Assembly: GCA_013423325.1 (NCBI GenBank)
Contig: BLJB01000092.1
Span: forward strand, 93,145-157,144
DNA: 64,000 bases
Source: Usnea hakonensis
Taxonomy: Eukaryota; Ascomycota; Lecanoromycetes; Lecanorales; Parmeliaceae
Direction of reading: 5' to 3'
Numbering within the stretch: position 1 is the stretch's first letter; each line of letters begins with the position of its first letter. Positions 56,544 to 64,000 of this stretch are shown here, piece by piece. The translations under genes and the position numbers were made by a program. Below the pieces are notes generated by a model. That model saw only the letters and a program-made list of their open reading frames with translations, was not told the origin of the DNA and did not search any database.

Positions 56544-57331
56544 GATCCTTGAAGAAATTGAGTACGGGAATTGAAAATGGTAAGAAAGTGACAAGATGCA
56601 AAAAGAGTTGTCTAGAGGATCGACTGAGTAACGAGAGCGTGCAATATGAAAAAAAAAGAAGACGCTGGTAAATGATTTTCCAAACCCCCGCATTCTGGAT
56701 CCAGAGGCATTACGTAGATATGACGATGGTGATGGTGGGGTGTGCATCTTTGATAACGGCAACTATCACGGATCCCGATCTCAGATACGCAAGAATCACG
56801 CTGCGGTACCGCGGGAAGATTGGTTTCGATGGGCCCTAAAATTATTACAAGACGGGACGATAGGAAAGATGATGTACATTATCCTCTTTCAAATTCAGCC
56901 TAGGGAAATTAGTTTCAGTAGCCCACCAACATACAATCCATCACCATAGAGTAACTCAATATATATATATATTCATGTAGATACCTGTATATATATGTGT
57001 GTGCAATACTCGGCCCCTATCGGTAATAAATGGCTTCTTTCGCCTTTTAGCGATATCAAGAATACTTCGCACCCCTCGACTTAGAGAGCAATAGTGATAG
57101 CGCTGACTACAGCGATGGTGATGGCGACGACGTAAAGATAACATGTGTATATACGGCAGCAAATGTGCATGGGATTCGGCGTGGCGGAAGTGGAACCCTG
57201 ATTAGTCAAAGGTGACAGTCTCAAATCGCCATTCCTATGTTGCGGTGCAGAATACAATCCTCTTGTTTCAAAGGGCTCGTCCAACATCCACTCGTTCGAT
57301 AACGGGCAATTTGCATGAGATGAGTATCGGC
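56544..57331. other. Intergenic; no gene supported
   Basis: It includes an (AT)n stretch near 56,961-56,970. Part of the 3' flank at 57,313-57,331 belongs to the interrupted third repeat of the NACHT-ankyrin gene. Confidence 0.6.
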
Positions 57332-57540
57332 CTAGGCGGGCGAAAACACTTCCGCGTCGTACCCATTAAATTTAAAGCTGAGACTCTGCAGGCATTTTGT
57401 ATTAGCATCGGCCTGTGCAGGCGAACACGTTCCCAAGTCGTGGTCGTTAAAGCTGGGACTTGGTAGGCATTCTATATTAGTATCAGCCTGGGCGGGTGAA
57501 CAAATTCCCAAGTCGTGGTCGTAAAAGCTGCGACGTTGCA
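57313..57540 (-). repeat. Coding minisatellite at the end of the STAND gene
   Basis: Three imperfect copies of a roughly 70-nt unit encode SFYDHDLGICSPAQAD, SFNDHDLGTCSPAQAD and a diverged SFKFNGYDAEVFSPA. In the third copy the codon after SPA is TAG where the other copies have CAG, and the repeat continues readable beyond it (ADTHLMQI). Confidence 0.75.
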
Positions 57541-60500
57541 GGCGTTGTGTGCCAGTGGTAGATGGCGTGACGCCTCCATATTTGAACAAAAGCCTTCCCA
57601 ACCACTTGTCAATTGATTCGCCGGCTGTATTGACCTTCTCATTTCCAAAGTCCTTCCAGTGCGGCCCAGGAACTTCTAGAAATTGGTGTTTCTTGCACCT
57701 CGGATCCGGAGACTTTGACTTGTAGGCCCTCATATGAGTATTGCAGAGATCGATGTCAGCGCAAGTCCTGCATACGAAGCGGCTTCCAATGATGTCATCA
57801 CATAGGTGGCAAAGGATATTGTGTCGAGGTTCGTGTTTGGAGAAGACATTCTTGATCTGCTGCTCGAAACTAGTCCTTGCTTCCTCGACATCCTGCAGTC
57901 TTAGCAGGCAGTGTCCCAGGTAATGGTAATCAATCTTGTGGCCACCCTGGCGATCCGAGTTCTGTAAAAGTGTAGTAGCCAGCTTCCTCACCGTTTCCTT
58001 CAATAGCCTTTTCTGGAAGAATAGACTTGTCGGACGATAGGTTTTTTGGCCGCCAAGTCTGCGGAGTAAATCGTGATCCTGCAACGCCCAGTCGAGGCAA
58101 GTCTGTCCGTAGAGATCGAAGAGTTGCGGATTTGCTCCGTGTCGTATGAGGGCATCAATACCTGGTCCCCAGCCAAGGTATAACGCTTGATGCAGGGGAG
58201 TCACGCCAAACGAGGTAGTCTTGTTTGGATCAACTTTTCCATAGTCATACTTCAAATTACCTCGATAAGAAAGCAACTCAGACAGAATCCCGAATTCTCT
58301 CACCAACACTGCAAGTTGAAGTGGCGTCGTTCCGAAAATGCCCTTACCAAGATTGACATCAGGGGGAGGGGATGCATTCAGAACCATCTTCACAGTTTCC
58401 AGATTTCTAGAGTGAATTGCCATTTGTAAAACGGTTCCTATATCTCCTCCAGTGGCACGAACATCGGCCCCATGATTCACTAGAATATTTACCAGAGCCT
58501 CATTTCCTCCGGAAGCCGCCATCTGTAGCAGGCTTTGATTGGCAGGACTTTTTCCAGTACTTGTGTCCTTGGACCCTGCAGCTACTAGTCGCTGATATAA
58601 GCTCACATTCCCCTGGTCCACAGCTTCATCTAAAGCTGTGTGACCGAGTGTATTGGCTTTGTTGATGTCTGCTCCTGCATCCAACAAGATGCGGACAATG
58701 TGTGGATACTTCGCATGGACTGCTTCAGTCAATGGGCAGGTGTTCACCGAGTTCACGTCCACGCCCTTAATTAGGAGCCATTGCACGGCAGTGGTATGGC
58801 CGCCCCGACATGCAGTCTCAAGTGGCGAGGCACCACGCTTGCCAATTTTGTGAGCGGTCGCCCCCTTTTGGAGCAATAAGTCCATCATCTGCAAACTACC
58901 ATTGGAAGCTGCAACGCACATGGGCGCAGAACCATCTTGGTCCTTTGCGTTTGCATCTGCCCCGTGCTCCAAAAAAAGTTTGGTAATTTCCACGTGGTCG
59001 TTGATTACCGCAGCATGCAAGGGTGTTGCAGAGGACGAGTCCCGAGCATTAACATCTGCGCCTTCACCTAGCAGGACACGAGCTACGTCAATCTGTCCGT
59101 TCATCGCGGCGCAAACGAGAGGTGTTCGTTTTTGAGCATCTACTGCATGCACGTCTGTGCCTTGCTTCACCAATATGCTCGTTGTATGCGATAAACCCCA
59201 GTACGAGGTAAGATGAAGAGAAGAGGTTGGTGTGGCCAAGTGTCGTACTCCAGGTTGCGGAATCTAAGTTTGTTGTATTCCTGAAGACCCTATAGCAAAT
59301 GCACCCTCGAGTGGAGAAACCGAAGAATGAGGGGCTCAATTCCTTTCTCTAGGCTACCCTTCACATGCTCTGCCCAGTAGGAGGCAACGTACGAGAAGAA
59401 CCTATGGCTGTCTTGCCATCGAGAACGATTTGACAAAGACGCCTCTCCGTTTAGAAGTACTGACCTGTCTGTATCTTCGGTTGCTTCCGGAGAGAAATCG
59501 TCCAACATGAGATAGGTAAGACAAGTCGTGGCAATGTCCAACCTCGAACTCGGGCACTCAATCTCCCAGTAGGATTCGAGGTACTGTTGTAGGGAATAAT
59601 GAACCAATCGAATCACATTGTCTTCATGATCGATAGAAATAAGGCCGCAGCATACATCTAGCGATAGGTCCAGCTCATGGCATCCAGATCGATCAAGTCT
59701 GGTATCCCCAGGCTCAACAGATAGGGCTTCACGGAGTTCGGCAACTGATAGAGGCCGTCTAGCATAGAAAATCCATGATATAACCTGGGCTGCTAATAAG
59801 GCGTGCTCTTTAGGCTGAGCGGCCGCTCTGCGCATCGCGTCATCAAACGTGTCGCTCAACTTCTCCGGCAAGCGTTTCAATGCTCGACATATATTTCGTG
59901 CGCTGGTCTGGTTCACCAGTGAATCCATCTGAAGCCGAGCGAGCAGAAACCTGTATAATTTCAGTGTACGCGTAAGCCCGTGCCCGTGAAGAATGCCTAC
60001 ATTCCATTCGCTTTTTTGCATATCGTATTAATAAGATAGTCTTCCAGAGCCGGATTGTGATCAACAATGCGTCGAAGAATTTTATGATTGGCCTTTCGTG
60101 CTTTCAAATAAGCGCACATGTCACTGTCCGTAGCGCGAACTTCTAGAGAGGCACAGTCATTGAGCTCTGAGGCTAAATTGACATGGGGGCGAGAAGTCAC
60201 GAAGATGCTTGCAAATTTGGATGCTCTTTCTATCGTAGAGACCACCTTCGATCTGAGCTCGTTACTGTTCATGTCGTGAACGGGGCATTCATCCACTGCA
60301 TCAAATATCAGAAATACATTGTCAAAGCCCCTGCAGACAGTATGTATAAACCCGAAGCATTGATCCAGATTCAAGTTATTCTCTTTGCGATCAGACGGCA
60401 GAGAGTCATAGAAACGTTGAATCTCTTGAGGGACTTGACCGATTTGTTCGAGCAGTTGGCGAAGTATACTGCAGAAAACGGACAAAACGTTATGTGTGTC

Positions 60501-61663
60501 TTTGTTTTTATAATCAAAATATATGTAGGCAACTGCAGTTTTTAATAGAAGCGATTTCGAGTTGAGATAATCGACTACGATAGATCTAGACCCCATGAGC
60601 GAGCCCAGAGACAAGATGCGCAGAGAACACTGACGTGAGGACAGTTTTGCCTGCTCCAGCTTTTGGGTCAATCAGCCACTGTACTTCAGTAAGGTCATTT
60701 TTCGGCACGCTTACGAATCCCAGAACACCACATGCATGTTGGTCCTTCCTTGTGGAGCCAAAGCTGGAATTCCTTGTCTTTAAGCAGCTAATCTCCTGTG
60801 GACTGGGAACGACAACTGAGAATATCTCGCTGCTTAGGTCTGAAGTTCAAAGGTGAGAGCCACTCAAACAGCTTTTGAGTATCGCGAGTGTGGGATTTTT
60901 GGGTCTTTTGAAGTTGGTCATCTAGGGCGGTTATTAAGTTTAGAGAGACTCGTTTTCTACAGACGTACCCAGAGCAAGTCTCTTCAGAGTCTCGACATTT
61001 TCCTTATGTTGAAGATATCTTCACCGGTGGCTGGAAACGATTTGACTGACTCCAATATGGTTTTGATCCATGTTGATGCCTCTTGAGTACTTTGCTGTAA
61101 AGAAGGAATGACTTGCGCAACCTTTCTTGTTTCCTCCAAAGTCCGCAATTGAGAATGCAAGGTCGAACTCACTTCGCCAGCGGTCTTCGACAGAAGGTGA
61201 CTTGAAATTTCAGATACTTTGCAATGGCCTGTTGGAGAGTGGCTTACCATCCGTCAATCGTCAATGCAAATTGAAAGGTTTGTGCCCACTGATGTATGAT
61301 AGCCACGGTCTGTCGATGCTCTTTCTTGACGAAAGGCCACGTCAACGTCTTGATAAATCTAGCATCTGTGCTTCATTTCAGTATCTTTAGACGGACAGCT
61401 TTGAGCTTCTCTTCGCATGACCTGTGTGTCAAGAGAAGAACCGAGGTCTGATGGAAATTGGGTTTAGCAACTCGGTCATCTTCAAGAAAGCCAGCTAATT
61501 GGCGGAGGACAGCCACGAGTGCGGAAAGCTCTGTGAGTAACTCATCGACGTCCTTTGCTGCGTGCCGAACATCCTGGACGTATTGTCGAGTAATCGTAGT
61601 GACCTCGAGGCCCAAGCTGATGAGTCCAGCAATGCCAGTGGCGAGTGAAAACGGGTCAACCAT
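57332..61663 (-). pseudogene. NACHT-ankyrin-ZZ STAND gene with two premature stops
   Basis: Eight minus-strand blocks keep one reading: 61248-61663, 61047-61200, 60969-61002, 60715-60921, 60635-60659, 60001-60585, 59305-59950, 57332-59263. The N-terminus MVDPFSLATGIAGLISLGLE is the fungal STAND N-terminal domain. A TGA at 61373-61375 and a TAG at 60788-60790 interrupt the frame on either side of well-conserved sequence (ARFIKTLTWPFVKKEHRQ; KDKEFQLWLHKEGP). The NACHT domain then shows SGIPGAGKTVLTS, VFLIFDAVDECPVHD and IFVTSRPHVN. After 59263 come about ten ankyrin repeats (ADVNARDSSSATPLHAAV and similar) and a ZZ zinc finger (CHLCDDIIGSRFVCRTC) with CKKHQFLEVPGPHW. A tail of SPAQAD repeats ends the gene. 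No splice choice I tried removes either stop without losing conserved residues, so it is probably inactive; the part after 60,659 could still be expressed. Confidence 0.8.
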
Positions 61664-62120
61664 GGTAAAATCAATATTGCATGACGCATTTTGCCCACAC
61701 GTATGTGATGAAAATTTGGGTGAAGACGACGAAGATAAGGTACTCGTACAAGGCTGTTAAGAGGATCTAATCGAGGCTTTGTGCGAGGCTCTGATCTGTG
61801 GCGATTCCATTTCCACGTCACCGGCCATGTAAGCGGCTGGCAGTGGTTGGGCAGTATCATGCAGCTTTCAAGGATCATGCAGCGGCTCAGCCACCCACTT
61901 CACCTCACTAGAGCACCGTCGTCCGATGCACAGACGTAGAGGCGAACATAAGCAGTCAGTCAACTTTAGCAATCTAATCTATTTCCCGAGAAAAAAAAAA
62001 GGATTGGGAAAGGAAAAGGAAAAGGAGGAAGGGGAATGTACAGTAATGTAATCATAAGTATTCCGTCCAAGAAAAATAACAAGCATGAGTAACAGCGGTG
62101 TAGGCCTGGAATGGCCATAT
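61664..62120. other. Intergenic flank; no gene seen
   Basis: Upstream of the STAND gene and running into the element relic. A purine-rich stretch lies near 61,989-62,035. Confidence 0.6.
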
Positions 62121-64000
62121 CTACATGCGGAAGTTCCTTCCGCATTTACATTCGGAGGAAGTTCCTTCCGAACTTCCGGCTTCTATTGAGGTAATTATAT
62201 AGCAGACTTCTACCTGATTCTGTATAGTAGTAATATAATATAATAGAATTAATAATACGGTTTTAAATACTTCTTCTAAATACTTTTTTTAGTATATTTC
62301 CGAATTACTAGAATTATCTTACTTATTTCCTAGGTAGCTTATATTTTAGGGGCTAAACTAGGATTATTTACCTCTTATACCCTAGTATAGTATAGAAGTA
62401 AAGTAATAGTATAGAAGTAAAGTAACAGTATAGAAGTTAATTAACAAATTTCTAGAGTAAGGGAGATATTACGGTACTAACCTAGCCTCCTTTCTATAGC
62501 CTTACAAGGCCTTCTTTCTCAGCCCTATAAGGCCTCGCTTAGGAGGCCACTTTATATCTAATACTTTCGTACCGTATTCTTTCGTCTTTAGAATAGATAT
62601 TCTATTAACTTAGTAATATACTAATTATTATTCTAAATATTAGTTCTAACCGTAATATAATATCTATTCTCTTTTAAGATACGTAGTAACTAGTAAGTTA
62701 AGGTATCTATCGAATTAAGAAGAAAGGAAGATTGGATTGGATTGGATTGGAATTCATACTCGTGTCTATCTAACTATATGAAAGATAATTACGGGAAGCT
62801 CTATAGCAATGGTATAAGGGAAACCTTTATAGTATTACTACTACTAGGGTGAAAAACCTTATCGTACTCCTACTTGTCTCTACTATTTTAAGTCTATATA
62901 CCACCTTCGACTACTACCGCTCGGTACCCCCTATGCTCGTATTCCTCTACCCTCTTTATATCGATACTCGCGCCCCTTAGGCCGCTCTACCCCTATATAA
63001 CTAGTCTTTTACTAGGGAATACTAGCCTAGGAGGCCGGATTAGATCAGCTATCTAGTTAACGCCCTCGCCCCCCTTAAGATAATTAGCATTCTCCGTAGG
63101 TTACTAGTTCCCGCAGATTCTAGAAGTACTAGTCTAAATTGTCCTAGCCTCGGATAGAAGATAAGGATATATTTAGTATCCTATTTCGGCTAGCCGCATT
63201 CGCAGCTAGCTATATAGATACCCGGGACCTTACGACGGAAGAGGAACTATACCAGCCCGATCTTCTCTATTCGCATCTGGATTAGGGCGGAGCTTTCGGC
63301 TTTCGCAAGGTTATAGTAAAGTATTCTCCTCGTTTTCTAGTCCTTAAGACCCTAAGCTAGTGTCCTCTCATTTTCGGGTATACCCGTACGGTAGCCTTCC
63401 TATAGGGTGCGCTAGGCTATATTACCCTAGCCCTATACTCTTCCCCTTATTACCTCCGTCTCCTTCCTTTCTCTTTTCTCTACGTCGTATTATTCCCACC
63501 CTTCCCTAGGGAGGGCACCCTCGGCCCATAAGTACTTCTCTATTATAGGCGCTAGTAGTACCTTTGCCTTACGACCTCGTTTCCCCCGGAGTACTCTGTA
63601 GATACGTGCGTTTCTAATCTTCGTAACCTCGTATACGCCCCTAAGGGCTTAGTAACGGAGGACCGCTAGGTCTAAGGAGACCTATATAGGGGGAATATCT
63701 ATCTCTACCTCTAGTTCCCTAGTATTTGTCGCCTTATACGCTCCCGAGACGTGTCTTAGGTACTTGTTCTAGGTTATCCCTAGCTATCTTCCTGGTGTCT
63801 TTATTACTCCTCGCGTACCCTCCGGGTTATACCAGATAGCCGCCGCGTACGTTATTGCCGGCTAAACGATAGCCTAGTATACTATACGTACTCGGTTTAG
63901 TATTATTCCCTATATCGAGGCTACCGTTATTAATAGTGCGAGGTATTAGGACGCTATCTTAGCTTTTACCTTCTTAAGGTAGGGACCCTACCTTAGTTTT
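62121..64000 (-). mobile_element. Degenerate Tad1-like LINE, point-mutated, cut by window edge
   Basis: No frame over 60 codons is open, yet minus-strand translation from about 63,880 down gives a single-frame trail of retrotransposon sequence: AAIWYNPEGTRG, NKYLRHVSGAYKATNTRELE, RGKRGRKAKVLLAPIIEKYL. Further on come AKAESSALIQMRIEKIGL (about 63,265-63,320) and the terminal CECG segment typical of Tad1/LINE ORF2 ends after the reverse transcriptase. In-frame stops interrupt it many times, several where glutamine is expected. The 3' side is AT-rich with an (ATTGG)n tract at about 62,735-62,752. TA steps are abundant and CA/TG steps scarce by eye. The low-coordinate end may be marked by repeats of GGAAGTTCCTTCCG at about 62,129-62,170. 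The 5' part of the element lies beyond 64000. Confidence 0.85.

Noticed and set aside
60984..61047. Frameshift in the STAND pseudogene near 61,012
   Set aside because: A 44-nt GT-AG int
1..64000. CRISPR arrays, bacterial operons, riboswitches and rRNA
   Set aside because: Gene structure is eukaryotic with introns; no regular repeat-spacer array or rRNA-like segment was recognised.

Overview
The window is nuclear DNA from a filamentous ascomycete (Pezizomycotina). Short GT-AG introns of about 45-190 nt with CTAAC/CTGAC-like branch sites interrupt most genes. The gene families are typical of that group: NACHT STAND proteins, SAT4/rhodopsin-like membrane proteins, UstYa, an NRPS-like reductase, an NCS1 permease and a Tad1-type LINE. 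I cannot place the class with confidence. Exon coordinates below were built by hand from splice signals, phase and family continuity, not from transcripts.

Layout. 1-1,430 is a tandem minisatellite array ending in a 40-nt G run. 2,169-12,343 holds an Rcf2-like HIG1-domain mitochondrial gene, a small secreted protein, an esterase-NACHT STAND protein and a second cysteine-containing, probably secreted protein (minus). 13,295-20,728 holds a long unknown intracellular protein, an NCS1 uracil/allantoin-type permease (minus) and a SAT4-like 7-TM protein (minus), separated by G/C-rich low-complexity DNA. 20,729-23,974 has no gene I can support and contains an assembly gap and a 48-nt G run. 23,975-29,569 holds a large secreted protein (minus), an F-box protein (plus) and a GNAT acetyltransferase (minus).

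30,332-44,646 looks like a specialised-metabolism gene cluster. In order it contains a UstYa-type (DUF3328) oxidase, a convergent 45-residue secreted peptide gene, a second SAT4-like protein, a cytochrome P450 (minus), a three-domain adenylation-carrier-thioester reductase enzyme (minus) and a UbiA-fold membrane terpene cyclase/prenyltransferase (plus, divergent from the reductase). Together these could make and tailor a terpenoid joined to, or accompanied by, an aryl or amino-acid-derived aldehyde. The product is unknown.

45,465-56,543 returns to housekeeping-like and orphan genes: a disordered nuclear-type protein ending in an acidic EWDEDVF tail, a transposase-like HTH fused to an HD phosphohydrolase domain, a coiled-coil protein, a broken or 5'-incomplete gene and a six-exon cyclase-family hydrolase. 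57,332-61,663 is a NACHT-ankyrin-ZZ STAND gene carrying two in-frame stop codons before its P-loop, so probably a pseudogene. From about 62,100 to the right edge is a Tad1-like LINE relic on the minus strand. It is TA-rich, visibly poor in CA/TG and full of stops, as expected after repeat-induced point mutation. Two short terminal-inverted-repeat elements (about 35,955-36,079 and 50,121-50,277) were also found.
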